Of a stretch of DNA of 64,000 bases, positions 25,861 through 35,561 are shown piece after piece. Every line of letters starts with the position of its first letter. Within the stretch, counting starts at the first letter, position 1. The stretch is taken from positions 310,001 to 374,000 of the forward strand of contig JACJZV010000002.1 of NCBI GenBank assembly GCA_020635395.1. The letters run 5' to 3'. The position numbers and the translations under genes were made by a program. The notes below the pieces were generated by a model. That model did no database searches and was not told the origin of the DNA. It saw only the letters and a program-made list of their open reading frames with translations. The stretch comes from Flavobacteriales bacterium. Lineage in GTDB: Bacteria; Bacteroidota; Bacteroidia; NS11-12g; UBA9320.

Positions 25861-26379
25861 ATGATTTACATTAAAAAGAATACAGTGATATTAATATTGA
25901 CAGTTATTACCTTCATAGGTGGGGCCTGTCAAAAGAGAAAAGCATTACGCAATTTCCCCTATTCCGTTGGTCAAGTTTTAAAGTGTGACTCGCTAAAACT
26001 TGTTGTCACCATAGTTGAACATGAAAAAAGAATTCATGATAAAGGAGATAGTTTGTCGATTTTATATGCCAACTTTAGGGATTCCTTAGGAAATGAACGT
26101 ATTTCTTTTTTTACGGCATATACTCAAAGAGATACGATGGAAGTATTGAGTATTAATATACCTTTAGAGCCATTTCGTTTTCATTCTGAAAACTACTTGA
26201 TTACGTCGGCAAATGTGAAATGCAATGTATCGAAAGACATTTTAACTGCGAATAATAGAGAAAGGGATTCAACCGAAATAGACTCCGTTTCTTGGAGTTT
26301 AAGCAAGGGGATTTTAGGTGTTTATATAGACAAAAGGTTTTATCATTTCAGGATGGAAAATCAATGCGAACCGTATTAA
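25861..26379 (+). CDS. Putative lipoprotein, function unknown
   Basis: The 172-residue protein begins MIYIKKNTVILILTVITFIG, and a Cys after GGA at residue 23 fits a lipoprotein signal. The mature part has no recognised domain and contains several Ser/Asp-rich turns. I start it at the ATG; the codon just before is an in-frame TTG that could also serve. It stands alone after the tRNA terminator and is convergent with another lipoprotein gene. Confidence 0.6.
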   Translation: MIYIKKNTVILILTVITFIGGACQKRKALRNFPYSVGQVLKCDSLKLVVTIVEHEKRIHDKGDSLSILYANFRDSLGNERISFFTAYTQRDTMEVLSINIPLEPFRFHSENYLITSANVKCNVSKDILTANNRERDSTEIDSVSWSLSKGILGVYIDKRFYHFRMENQCEPY

Positions 26380-26455
26380 ATATACTCGTGCGAGCTTCCT
26401 CCAAAGGCGAACGCAAGTAGCTCGTACCTTATCCTACATTAAAAAACAAACTAAT

Positions 26456-27118
26456 TTAATCCTTATTCCATCCTAACTCCTTTGCCCCCATCCATGAACT
26501 AATTAAATAATCATACGTTTCATTGGCAAAACAACTATCCGTGCCTATATAGGTATAATTATAATCAAATGGCAGGTAAACAAGTCTAAGGTAAATCATG
26601 TATAATGAATCTTTTCTCAATAACATGATATTTAGCGTTTTAAATGGCCATGAGGTGACTGAATTTTGTCTTTCTAATTGATACCCTAACCCTGATACAA
26701 AAAAATGCAAACTACTTTCCATAACCCTATGCATAGTATCAGAAACAAGTAAACCTCGATTTTTATTTTTTTGATTTAAGGAATCGGGGTAATAAATCCC
26801 AGTAAATGTTGACTCAATTAAAAAGCTATCTTTTGCACTACAGCCAATAGTAATTGTTCTAGCACCATATTCATCGACAAAATAATCGTAACTTGTATCC
26901 TTTAAAAAAGAATTTATATTCTCACTTAATGGAAAACCCATTCCATTCAAAAATAATGTATTACTATCTTTAACCGCAACCGTTACAACAGAATCAACAT
27001 TTGAACAGTGATTCAATTCTTCTTGCCCATCTTGTGCAGGAACTTTGCATGAGGTAATTAAATCTAAAATCCCCAAAATGAAAGCCACTCCTAAATTTTT
27101 TAAATCAAAACGCGACAT
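26456..27118 (-). CDS. Putative lipoprotein, function unknown
   Basis: The 220-residue protein has a short N-terminus, MSRFDLKNLGVAFILG, and a lipobox LITSC that would give a lipid-modified Cys at residue 24. The rest is Ser/Asp/Tyr-rich and unrecognised, and the last 20 residues hold a Trp/Met stretch. It faces another unrecognised lipoprotein on the plus strand. No promoter box was found in the 261 bases between its start and the next plus-strand gene. Confidence 0.6.
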   Translation of the reverse strand: MSRFDLKNLGVAFILGILDLITSCKVPAQDGQEELNHCSNVDSVVTVAVKDSNTLFLNGMGFPLSENINSFLKDTSYDYFVDEYGARTITIGCSAKDSFLIESTFTGIYYPDSLNQKNKNRGLLVSDTMHRVMESSLHFFVSGLGYQLERQNSVTSWPFKTLNIMLLRKDSLYMIYLRLVYLPFDYNYTYIGTDSCFANETYDYLISSWMGAKELGWNKD

Positions 27119-27379
27119 AAGAACAAATTTATTTGATTTTCCTTCCCCTCATTCTTTCCTAAAAACCAAACAAATTAAACCAAAAATTTCAGGGTGTTTC
27201 AAAGAATTTCCTATCTATTTAAAATGCCTTAAATGCAAGATTGCAATTAGTGTCTTTTACAGATTTTGTAAGGTATCTATTATGTTGAACTCTCAAATTT
27301 TATTGCAACTTGATTTGCCATCAAAAAATAATTCGAGAAACTTTTCAGTTGTATGAATATCGGTAGTTTTATTTGCCCT

Positions 27380-27949
27380 ATGATTTTTCGAGTTGTTTTA
27401 TCCTTTTTTTTAATTGGCTTTTTTACTGAAAAAACCTTTGCCCAATACGAGTTAAAAACCAACGTTACAAAGACCTATTCAGTGCTTTTAGAAAAACCCG
27501 TTAATAAAAAACCTTTAGGTTTTGAGGCAGGAATCCGTTTTAAACCCGAATCGCTGGGCATTATAGATATTGAGAAAAGCCAATTGTGGTTTTCGGCCAA
27601 ATTTTATGAAAACAGAAAACGCAAGGTGTTGGATCAGCTTCGCATTAAACAACAAGGCCGATACCTTGCCCCAATAATGGAACTGAGTATATATCGGGAA
27701 AGAGAAAAATATGATTACAATATGTCCGCCATCGGATTGGGCATGGTGGGAGGTTACAAAACTATTTTAGCCAGACATCTGGTATTGGAGGGCAATATAG
27801 GATTAGTGGCTAATGCAAATCGAAATTTTTATAGAGATGTCGCTCGTTCGAAAAATCCGCATTATTTTGAAATTCAAATTGGTCTGGTTGTAGGTTTTAG
27901 AAAGGGTTCGAAACAGCTTTCCGACATTTTCCCGAAGAAAAAGGATTGA
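27380..27949 (+). CDS. Small secreted or outer-membrane protein, function unknown
   Basis: From the ATG at 27380 the protein has 189 residues and a signal peptide MIFRVVLSFFLIGFF ending in TFAQ. The mature part has alternating strands (LGFEAGIRFKP, SQLWFSAKFYEN, YFEIQIGLVVGFRKG) and looks like a small barrel. A TTTATTTG sequence, a near match to the -7 box, stands four bases before this ATG, which supports it over the ATG at 27353. Its end is about 50 bases before ligA in the same direction. Confidence 0.6.
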   Translation: MIFRVVLSFFLIGFFTEKTFAQYELKTNVTKTYSVLLEKPVNKKPLGFEAGIRFKPESLGIIDIEKSQLWFSAKFYENRKRKVLDQLRIKQQGRYLAPIMELSIYREREKYDYNMSAIGLGMVGGYKTILARHLVLEGNIGLVANANRNFYRDVARSKNPHYFEIQIGLVVGFRKGSKQLSDIFPKKKD

Positions 27950-27996
27950 TTGTAGGGTAAAAAATTGTTGTTTTGACTGATAAATATCGTACGGCA

Positions 27997-30036
27997 ATGT
28001 CGGAACAAATTCAACAAAAAATAAAACAGCTTACAGATGAACTAAAGCAGCACAACTACAGCTACTATGTGCTGGCCATGCCCGAAATATCAGACCGCGA
28101 GTTTGACCAAAAGTTAAAAGAATTGGAAAAACTAGAGCAGGCTTATCCTCAATATAAAGACCAAAACTCTCCCACTTCGATAGTTGGCGGTGGCATTACC
28201 AAAGAATTTGAAACCATAAAACACGACACGCCCATGCTCTCGTTGGGCAACACCTATAGCCAGCAGGAATTGATTGATTTCGACAATCGTATTAAAAAAC
28301 TTATTGGTGATGATTTTGAATACACCTGTGAGCTAAAATTTGACGGATTTGCCATTGGTTTAAAATACATTGACGGAAAACTTGCACGTGCTTTAACCCG
28401 TGGTGATGGTGTGCAGGGAGATGACGTGACAACCAATGTAAAAACCATACGAAGCATCCCGCATCACTTGTCGGGCAATTTTCCGGCAGAGGTAGAGGTG
28501 CGAGGCGAAATATTTATGCACCGAAAAGCCTTTGAAAAAATGAATACCGAACGCGAAGCAGCCGGAGAAAAACCCTTTGCCAACCCAAGAAACAGTGCCG
28601 CAGGAACCATAAAGATGCAGGAGCAAAACGAAGTGGCAAAACGCCCGCTCGATGCCTTCTTGTACCATGTTTTGGGCGATGAAAAAGAATTTACCACCCA
28701 CCACGGGTCGCTGCTAAAGGCCAAAAGTTGGGGACTGCCCGTGAGCGATGAAATGCGAATTGCCAAAAACATGGAAGAGGTGTGGAAATACATTGAACAA
28801 TGGGATAAAAAACGTAAAGAACTCAGCTTTGACATAGACGGAATTGTGGTGAAAGTAAATGATTTTGCTCTGCAACGCGAGCTTGGTTTTACAGCCAAAT
28901 CGCCTCGATGGGCCATTGCCTACAAATTTGAAACCGAGCGTGCAAGCACTCGTTTGTTGAGCATTAGCTATCAGGTAGGAAGAACCGGAGCTATAACCCC
29001 TGTGGCTAATTTAGAACCTGTTTTGTTGCTTGGCACCACTGTAAAACGGGCAAGTTTGCACAACGCCGATATCATTTCGGAGTTGGATGTGCGTGTTGGT
29101 GATATGGTTTATGTAGAAAAAGGTGGCGAAATTATTCCCAAAATTGTGGGAATTGACGAAAACCAACGCCCCTCAAATGCCGAAAAAACCATTTTTATTC
29201 ATCAGTGTCCTGAGTGCCAAACCGAATTGATACGAAAAGAAGGTGAAGCCGCCCACTATTGTCCCAACGACAACGGTTGCCCTCCGCAAATAAAAGGCCG
29301 AATAGAGCATTTTATCAGTCGTAAAGCATTAAACATTGATAGCCTTGGAGAAGGCAAAATTGGCATTTTGTATGACAGCAATTTGGTGAAAAATGCCGCC
29401 GATTTGTATCAACTTTGTTTCGACCAACTCGAAGGTTTGAGCAAAACCATTATTAACGAAGAAACCGGAGATGAACGATTAATAAGTTTTAGAGAAAAAA
29501 CGGCACAGAAAATTTTGGACGGTATCGAGCAATCGAAAAACATTCCTTTTAGCCAAGTTTTGTATGGCCTCGGAATTCGGTTTGTTGGAGCTACGGTAGC
29601 CAAAAAATTGGCAAATCATTTTAAAACCATACACAACCTAAGGGCGGCCACTTTTGAGCAACTTATTGCGGTGGATGAAATTGGCGACAAAATAGCTGAA
29701 AGTGTGTTGGATTATTTTTCGAACGAAACAAACAATGGCATAGTTGACCAACTCATTGCAGCTGGTTTACAAATGGAAGAAGCCGAGGCTGCCGCCCCAA
29801 CAAGCAATGCACTTGGCGGTGCAAAAATTGTGGTAAGCGGTGTTTTCTCCCATTTTAGCCGAGACGAAATTAAAAATGAAGTAGAAAAGCATGGTGGAAT
29901 CAATGTAAGTTCTATATCGGCCAAAACCGACTATGTGCTTGCTGGGGAAAACATGGGGCCGGCCAAGTTGGAAAAAGCTCAAAAGCTGGGGGTTAAAATA
30001 ATTTCGGAAGAGGAATTTTTGGAAATGATAAAATAG
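27997..30036 (+). CDS. ligA: NAD+-dependent DNA ligase LigA
   Basis: The 679-residue protein joins nicks with NAD+ as adenylate donor. It has the Ia domain (YSYYVLAMPEISDREFDQKL), the active-site Lys114 in CELKFDGFAI, OB-fold motifs, a Cys4 zinc finger (QCPECQTEL, CPNDNGCP), a helix-hairpin-helix region and a C-terminal BRCT domain (KIVVSGVFSHFSRDEIKNEV). The start at the ATG 27997 gives MSEQIQQKIKQL; a TTG at 27973 would add eight residues. Length is usual. The downstream gene is convergent. Confidence 0.98.
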   Translation: MSEQIQQKIKQLTDELKQHNYSYYVLAMPEISDREFDQKLKELEKLEQAYPQYKDQNSPTSIVGGGITKEFETIKHDTPMLSLGNTYSQQELIDFDNRIKKLIGDDFEYTCELKFDGFAIGLKYIDGKLARALTRGDGVQGDDVTTNVKTIRSIPHHLSGNFPAEVEVRGEIFMHRKAFEKMNTEREAAGEKPFANPRNSAAGTIKMQEQNEVAKRPLDAFLYHVLGDEKEFTTHHGSLLKAKSWGLPVSDEMRIAKNMEEVWKYIEQWDKKRKELSFDIDGIVVKVNDFALQRELGFTAKSPRWAIAYKFETERASTRLLSISYQVGRTGAITPVANLEPVLLLGTTVKRASLHNADIISELDVRVGDMVYVEKGGEIIPKIVGIDENQRPSNAEKTIFIHQCPECQTELIRKEGEAAHYCPNDNGCPPQIKGRIEHFISRKALNIDSLGEGKIGILYDSNLVKNAADLYQLCFDQLEGLSKTIINEETGDERLISFREKTAQKILDGIEQSKNIPFSQVLYGLGIRFVGATVAKKLANHFKTIHNLRAATFEQLIAVDEIGDKIAESVLDYFSNETNNGIVDQLIAAGLQMEEAEAAAPTSNALGGAKIVVSGVFSHFSRDEIKNEVEKHGGINVSSISAKTDYVLAGENMGPAKLEKAQKLGVKIISEEEFLEMIK

Positions 30037-30041
30037 TGGAT

Positions 30042-30935
30042 TTACCAACCGGTGCTAAACAAATTGCTTGCACCCCTAATACCACATTTTTGAATGTTGT
30101 TATATCCTGTGGCGGCGGCCATTCTTATTTCTTCGGCAGTTTTGTTTTGCAACCAAGCATCGATAACATTGTGCAGCACATACGCTTCCGGTGCCAGCAA
30201 ATGATTGGTACACACCAACGGATATCCACCAGAAATATTAAGTTTTTCTGAAAAATAATTTTTTGATACACACGCAATTGCCACGGCATCTTTTATGATG
30301 GAGTCGGCACTTTGAATAGTCTCTATAGACTCGTCCATTAGGCCGTTGTGTCCATTAAAAACCACTAAATCAACCTTTGACTGCATTGCCAAAACAGAAT
30401 CTCCGTGGGTTATAGAATCTTTTTTTGTTCCGGCCAGAACTGCAAAATAATTTTCCAAACATTCTTTCATTCGGTCTCCACGATAGGCATCGGCAATTAG
30501 TATTGCGTTATAAGAACTGTGTTTATAAATAACTCTCTCCAACACATTGCTATCAGGATTTACTATACTTTTTTGAAGTTGCCATTGGCTGCTGCGGCTG
30601 AAATGTGTTTTAATGCCGTATCCTGCACCCCAATAGAGGTTGGTTCTTAGGTTCATTCCGTTTCCCAAACTACTATTCACCGGAACAATGCCTTGATGCT
30701 CGTTATCGCAAAGTGGCACGAACACATGAATTATTTTTAACGATTTGGTTTTAGACTTTTCCAACAACCGAGTTTCAATTTCTTCTCGATTGAAATGTAT
30801 CGGCAACACAAAGCTTTTTATACCCGATATTGAATCCTTCAAAACACGAACGACACTCTCCTTTTCAATACCCTGCGAACAAGATTGGAGGCTTATAAAA
30901 ACGAATAATGCCACACAAAGTACATTTTTGACCAT
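30042..30935 (-). CDS. Lipoprotein with a caspase-like (clan CD) candidate fold
   Basis: The 297-residue protein starts MVKNVLCVALFVFISLQSC with a lipid-accepting Cys at residue 19. The C-terminal half has the order seen in caspase-like proteins: a first strand and helix (AILIADAYRGDRMKECLENY), a hydrophobic strand running into NGHNG with His196, and a second strand running into AIACVS with Cys222. Clan CD peptidases have a His-Gly and an Ala/Gly-Cys after just such strands. Here an Asn separates the His and Gly. No prodomain or substrate is visible, so the fold and activity are inference. The gene is alone and convergent with ligA. Confidence 0.5.
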   Translation of the reverse strand: MVKNVLCVALFVFISLQSCSQGIEKESVVRVLKDSISGIKSFVLPIHFNREEIETRLLEKSKTKSLKIIHVFVPLCDNEHQGIVPVNSSLGNGMNLRTNLYWGAGYGIKTHFSRSSQWQLQKSIVNPDSNVLERVIYKHSSYNAILIADAYRGDRMKECLENYFAVLAGTKKDSITHGDSVLAMQSKVDLVVFNGHNGLMDESIETIQSADSIIKDAVAIACVSKNYFSEKLNISGGYPLVCTNHLLAPEAYVLHNVIDAWLQNKTAEEIRMAAATGYNNIQKCGIRGASNLFSTGW

Positions 30936-31019
30936 GTATTTTCAACGCATTTGTGCAGCATCTATTTTATGAATACACCTTAAATATCTCTTTATTTGCA
31001 CTCTCATTATTGAAATAAT

Positions 31020-32666
31020 ATGAACAAACTCTTTTTGTTGATTGTGCTTTTAAGCCTTTCGGTGGTTTCGGTGGCTCAAGATAAAGGTGTATTTTCTGGC
31101 AATTTTCAGAGCAACTTCTCTGTGTTTGTTATAGATAGTGCCATTGGTGCTTACGAGCCTCCTCAATACAGCAGTCAAATAAGTTCGGCAGAAGCATGGC
31201 TTTTTACCAATTATCAAATAAAAGGCTTTAGCCTTTCGGCCAGATATGATTTATTTAATAATAGCAACCTATTAAACCCAACAGGCACCTTCTCTGGTCA
31301 TGGTATGGGTTTTTGGCAAATCAAAAAAAGCATCGATAAATTAACTCTAACGGCAGGTTCTTTTTACGACCAATTTGGTTCTGGACTTATCTTCAGAAGT
31401 TACGAAAGCCGTCTGATTGGCATTGACTATGCCATTGAGGGCATACACGCCAGATACGACATAAACGACAATTTTTTTATTAAGGCGTTTACTGGAAACC
31501 AAAAAGGAGAAGCATCTAAAGGCAATCGTTTTCAATCAAGAAAGGAAGTGGTAAGAGGCTTTAATACAGAAAAAATTTATAACCTTAAAAATGAAAAGGG
31601 ACTTTTAACTCTTGGTGCCAGCACATTTAATAGAACACTTACACAGAGTGATATGAATGAGTTAGTGGCCGAAATAAATGGTTATGATATAGCCCAGCGA
31701 TTTTATCCAAAATACAATTCGTATTCTTACAACGGATATGCCAATTTGAACCTTAAAAACTTCAACTTTTCGCTCGAACATGTTCGCAAAACAGGTGAGG
31801 CCGTTAGAAAAACTGACGGATTTCTTGACTCGTTGAACGGACAAATTACCTATGCCACTTTTGGATATTCAAAAGGAAAGTTGGGTAAAAACAAAAAGGG
31901 AGGAATTGGATTTAATGCTCAATACCGACATATCAAAAATTATAAAATGAGGGTTTCTCCAAATGATTTGTTGCTTGACGGGATTTTGAGCTACCAACCA
32001 TCTTTGACAAGACAGGCCTCATACAGACTATTGGCCAGATACAATGCTCCGGCACAAGACTATGGCGAACAAGGTTTGCAGGCAGATTTAACTTGGACAA
32101 TTAAAAAAGGACAGATACTTAATTTGAACTATTCAAATGTTAAAAAACTTGATGGTGAACAATTGTTTAGGGAATATTTTCTACAATACGAACACAAATT
32201 TAACACCAAATGGAAAGGAAAATATGGGTTGCAGTCTATTTTTTATAATCAACAGATTTATGAAAATAAAGATACTTCATATCATGATGTAAAAACCTTG
32301 ACCCCATTTATGGAAATGACCTATAAAATGACTTCACGAAAATCATTGAGGCTCGAGTCGCAATATTTATCTACCAAACAAGATTTGGGAAGCTTTGTAA
32401 ATGGAGTGTTGGAATTAAACATGTCTCCACATTATTCTTTCTCTATCTCGGATATGGTAAATGTGATTCCGGTTCGACATGTCGGCTCCACAGTTTCGGA
32501 CAAAATTGTGCATTATTACACCCTATTTGCCAAATACAATATCAACACCACTTCTTTTACGTTGGCTTATGTAAAACAGGTTCAGGGGGTTAATTGCACA
32601 GGAGGTATCTGTCGTATTGAGCCTGCCTTTAGCGGAATTCGATTTACTTTAACCTCCAACTTTTAG
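31020..32666 (+). CDS. Outer-membrane beta-barrel protein, possibly DUF6029-like
   Basis: The 548-residue protein has a signal peptide (MNKLFLLIVLLSLSVVSVAQ) and long alternating strand patterns (LTLTAGSFYDQFGSG, FNAQYRHIKNYKM, TLFAKYNINTTSFTLAYVKQ), and ends in TLTSNF with a terminal Phe. It is a single-gene barrel with no plug domain. The DUF6029 assignment comes from general resemblance only. It is convergent with radA with a four-base stop overlap. Confidence 0.7.
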   Translation: MNKLFLLIVLLSLSVVSVAQDKGVFSGNFQSNFSVFVIDSAIGAYEPPQYSSQISSAEAWLFTNYQIKGFSLSARYDLFNNSNLLNPTGTFSGHGMGFWQIKKSIDKLTLTAGSFYDQFGSGLIFRSYESRLIGIDYAIEGIHARYDINDNFFIKAFTGNQKGEASKGNRFQSRKEVVRGFNTEKIYNLKNEKGLLTLGASTFNRTLTQSDMNELVAEINGYDIAQRFYPKYNSYSYNGYANLNLKNFNFSLEHVRKTGEAVRKTDGFLDSLNGQITYATFGYSKGKLGKNKKGGIGFNAQYRHIKNYKMRVSPNDLLLDGILSYQPSLTRQASYRLLARYNAPAQDYGEQGLQADLTWTIKKGQILNLNYSNVKKLDGEQLFREYFLQYEHKFNTKWKGKYGLQSIFYNQQIYENKDTSYHDVKTLTPFMEMTYKMTSRKSLRLESQYLSTKQDLGSFVNGVLELNMSPHYSFSISDMVNVIPVRHVGSTVSDKIVHYYTLFAKYNINTTSFTLAYVKQVQGVNCTGGICRIEPAFSGIRFTLTSNF

Positions 32667-34033
32667 CCGAATAAAACTTCGGCAGCTTCCATAATATTGT
32701 TTACCCCAATCAGTTTTATGCTTTTTGGTTTGAGCGATTTTATGCTTGAAGTACACAAAATCATTTCCTGAAAACCGAGTTTTTCGGCTTCAGCAATGCG
32801 TTGTTCCATTCTTCTTGCAGGCCGCACCTCACCCGAGAGCCCAATTTCGCCAACAAATGTTGTAAAACGTGGAACAGGTAAATTTTCAAATGAAGAAAGA
32901 ATGGCTGCGGCAATGCTTAAATCAACCCCGGGGTCATCTAATTTTAGACCTCCCGCAATGTTTACAAAAACATCCTGAATGCCCAACTTAAATCCACAAC
33001 GTTTTTCTAAAACAGCCAACAGCATGTTTAACCTTTTTAGGTCATAACCATTACTATTTCTCTGCGGAGTGCCATATACAGCGGTGCTAACCAATGCCTG
33101 AGTCTCTATCATTAGTGGCCGCACACCTTCTATGGCAGAAGCCACCGAAATGCCCGAAAGCAATCCGTCTCTATTTGAAATCAATACCTCTGATGGGTTG
33201 GATACTTCTTTTAACCCATCACCAAGCATTTCATATATTCCCATTTCGCTGGCCGAACCAAAACGATTTTTTATCGCCCTTAAAATTCGGTAAACATGGT
33301 GTCGGTCGCCTTCAAACTGCAAAACGGTGTCCACCATGTGTTCCAAAACTTTGGGTCCGGCTATCTGCCCATCTTTGGTTATATGACCAATAAGCATAAC
33401 AGGCGTGTTGCTCTCTTTGGCAAAACGCAGTAGCTGTCCTGTGCATTCTCTTATTTGCGAAATGCTGCCCGGAGTGCTTTCAATGGTTCTGCTAAAAAGT
33501 GTTTGAATAGAATCGACAATGAGCAACTCAGGCTTTAGTTTTTTTATTTGTTTGAAAATATCCTGTATTTCGGTGGCCGACAAAATGTAGCACTCCGTAT
33601 TTTTTATCCCAATTCGGTCTGCTCGCATTTTTAGTTGATTTTCACTTTCCTCGCCGCTCACATACAACACCTTTCTATTCAAGTGCAACGCGGCTTGCAG
33701 CATAAGCGTTGATTTGCCTATGCCCGGTTCTCCACCGAGCAGCACCAAACTTCCTAAAACCACACCGCCGCCAAGCACACGATTCAATTCTTCATCCAAT
33801 GTGGAGAATCGTTGCTCATTTCCACCTTTTAAGGTAGTTATCAATTTGGGTTCGGCCTTTTGATTTTTTTGGGTGTCGGTTTCTACCCAAGCCGGAACAT
33901 TGTCGGATACCGATTTTTCAACCACTTCCTCCACATACGTATTCCATTGCTTGCAACTCGGGCAGTTTCCAACCCATTTTGCGGACTGTGCCCCACAATT
34001 TTGACAGAAAAAAATTGTTTTTGCTTTTGCCAT
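32663..34033 (-). CDS. radA: DNA repair protein RadA
   Basis: The 456-residue protein is a RecA-like branch-migration helicase. It has the N-terminal Cys4 zinc finger (FCQNCGAQSAKW ... CPSCKQW), Walker A GGEPGIGKST, the RadA-specific motif KNRFGSASE, and a C-terminal Lon-like domain. I chose the ATG giving MAKAKTIFFCQNCG; a TTG two codons earlier is possible. It overlaps the convergent barrel gene by four bases at the stop codons. The upstream region holds no clear -7 box. Confidence 0.97.
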   Translation of the reverse strand: MAKAKTIFFCQNCGAQSAKWVGNCPSCKQWNTYVEEVVEKSVSDNVPAWVETDTQKNQKAEPKLITTLKGGNEQRFSTLDEELNRVLGGGVVLGSLVLLGGEPGIGKSTLMLQAALHLNRKVLYVSGEESENQLKMRADRIGIKNTECYILSATEIQDIFKQIKKLKPELLIVDSIQTLFSRTIESTPGSISQIRECTGQLLRFAKESNTPVMLIGHITKDGQIAGPKVLEHMVDTVLQFEGDRHHVYRILRAIKNRFGSASEMGIYEMLGDGLKEVSNPSEVLISNRDGLLSGISVASAIEGVRPLMIETQALVSTAVYGTPQRNSNGYDLKRLNMLLAVLEKRCGFKLGIQDVFVNIAGGLKLDDPGVDLSIAAAILSSFENLPVPRFTTFVGEIGLSGEVRPARRMEQRIAEAEKLGFQEMILCTSSIKSLKPKSIKLIGVNNIMEAAEVLFG

Positions 34034-34173
34034 TTTCAACCGTTCGTAAAGTCAAAACTCATATTGCTCAAACATAACGCAATCATCTGTAATAAAAAGA
34101 CAAATATTGCATTGATTTGGAGAACGAAAAAAAAGTTAAACTTTAATTGATAATGGATATAGCAAAGTTTTTC

Positions 34174-34181
34174 TATTTTTG
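34174..34181 (+). promoter_or_regulatory. -7 promoter box TATTTTTG of the ExbB/ExbD operon
   Basis: Exact TAnnTTTG match 38 bases before the ExbB-like start. A TTG stands 24 bases upstream of it, slightly far for a -33 element. Confidence 0.5.
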
Positions 34182-34219
34182 CCCGAATTCATTTTAATAT
34201 CTTAAAAAGTTCGTATATA

Positions 34220-35062
34220 ATGAAAAGACAAATTGTATTGATTCTGGCACTGGCAATGTTCTTGGGTTTGAATCTTAATGCGAAAGCTCAAGACAAAAAT
34301 GCTGAAGCAACTCAAACAGAAACAAAAGTAGATTCTGCAAATACTGAAAATGCAGGAGAAGCAGCACCTGCTGAGGAAGTTGAGGGCGAAGCTAAAGCCG
34401 AAAAGAAAAACACCAAAAAAGACAAATTAGGTATTCCCGTAATCCGCGACAAGTTTATTGAGGGTGACCCCACGTTCATGGCGTTACCGCTTATCTGTTT
34501 GATACTTGGTTTGGCCATAGCTATTGAGCGTTTGGTTTCATTATTTATGATGTCAACCAACAATGACAAATTTATTTCTAAAGTGGAGAGTGCTTTGCAA
34601 TCTGGCGGCATAGAAGGTGCCAAAGACGTGGCTCGAAATACAAGAGGTCCTGTTGCCAGCATTTTCTATCAAGGTTTGGATAGAGCTGATGAAGGTCTTG
34701 ATCAGGTAGAAAAATCTGTGGTATCCTATGGCTCGGTACAAATGGGTCAATTGGAAAAAGGCTTGGTTTGGATATCATTGTTTATTGCCCTTGCCCCAAT
34801 GCTTGGTTTCTTGGGAACGGTAGTGGGTATGATTCAAGCGTTTGACACCATTGAGCAAAAAGGAGATACCAACCCAAAAGACGTGGCAGGAGGTATTAAA
34901 GTGGCACTTTTAACAACGGTTGCCGGTTTGATTGTTGCCATCATTCTTCAATTGTTTTACAACATGTTGGTTTCTAAAATCGACAGTATTGTGAACAATA
35001 TGGAAGATTCATCAATCAAATTGGTTGATATGCTTATTAAAAACAAAGCAGTTAAGGCTTAA
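34220..35062 (+). CDS. MotA/TolQ/ExbB-family proton channel protein with signal peptide and acidic N-terminal extension
   Basis: The 280-residue protein has a signal peptide (MKRQIVLILALAMFLGLNLNAKAQ), an Ala/Glu/Lys-rich periplasmic segment, then a first membrane span (FMALPLICLILGLAIAIERL) and the typical C-terminal two-span part (LGFLGTVVGMIQAF, LLTTVAGLIVAIILQLFYN). ExbB-like pentamers convert the proton gradient into mechanical work on partner proteins through ExbD. The long charged leader is common in Bacteroidota. It heads a four-gene operon that ends in a terminator. Confidence 0.9.
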   Translation: MKRQIVLILALAMFLGLNLNAKAQDKNAEATQTETKVDSANTENAGEAAPAEEVEGEAKAEKKNTKKDKLGIPVIRDKFIEGDPTFMALPLICLILGLAIAIERLVSLFMMSTNNDKFISKVESALQSGGIEGAKDVARNTRGPVASIFYQGLDRADEGLDQVEKSVVSYGSVQMGQLEKGLVWISLFIALAPMLGFLGTVVGMIQAFDTIEQKGDTNPKDVAGGIKVALLTTVAGLIVAIILQLFYNMLVSKIDSIVNNMEDSSIKLVDMLIKNKAVKA

Positions 35063-35076
35063 TTAAAATTATAACA

Positions 35077-35550
35077 ATGAAAAACGACATGGTAGGAACG
35101 ATTGTCAGATATGTCTTCTACGGATTAGTAGTAGTCTTTTTGACATATTTTCTATATAAGCTCTTCAACATCAAAGCCGGAGAGTTAAATATGGAAGCTA
35201 AAAAAGAAGTGTATGCCCCAATAACGGATAATGGCATTATACAAAGCTACTTATATACCATTGTTGGTGTAATAGCAGCTTTTGTTCTTGCTCTTTTGGG
35301 ATTTATTTACAAACCAAAATCTATTATTCCTGTTGCTTTAGGCTTGTTGGTAGTAATAGGTTTGTTTTATATGTTCCGTTCGGGAGCGTCAACAGAATTA
35401 AGTCAGAAATTCATTGATATGAAGGTAAAAACATTAACTGCACAATCTGCCGAAGCAGGTATAAAAGTGAGTATTGTTCTGATGGCCATTGCCATATTGC
35501 TGGCCATTGGTTCTGGATTAAAGTCAGTTTTTGAATCGTTAACAAAGTAA
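35077..35550 (+). CDS. Four-TM membrane protein of the ExbB/ExbD operon, function unknown
   Basis: The 157-residue protein has four membrane segments (around residues 8-27, 55-77, 83-102 and 130-150) and a short periplasmic part. It lies between the ExbB-like and the first ExbD-like gene with gaps of 14 and 11 bases, so it is surely cotranscribed. A similar small membrane protein often sits in this position in Bacteroidota. It could be a structural subunit of the energising complex, but its role is unproven. Confidence 0.75.
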   Translation: MKNDMVGTIVRYVFYGLVVVFLTYFLYKLFNIKAGELNMEAKKEVYAPITDNGIIQSYLYTIVGVIAAFVLALLGFIYKPKSIIPVALGLLVVIGLFYMFRSGASTELSQKFIDMKVKTLTAQSAEAGIKVSIVLMAIAILLAIGSGLKSVFESLTK

Positions 35551-35561
35551 TTTAGATAGAT

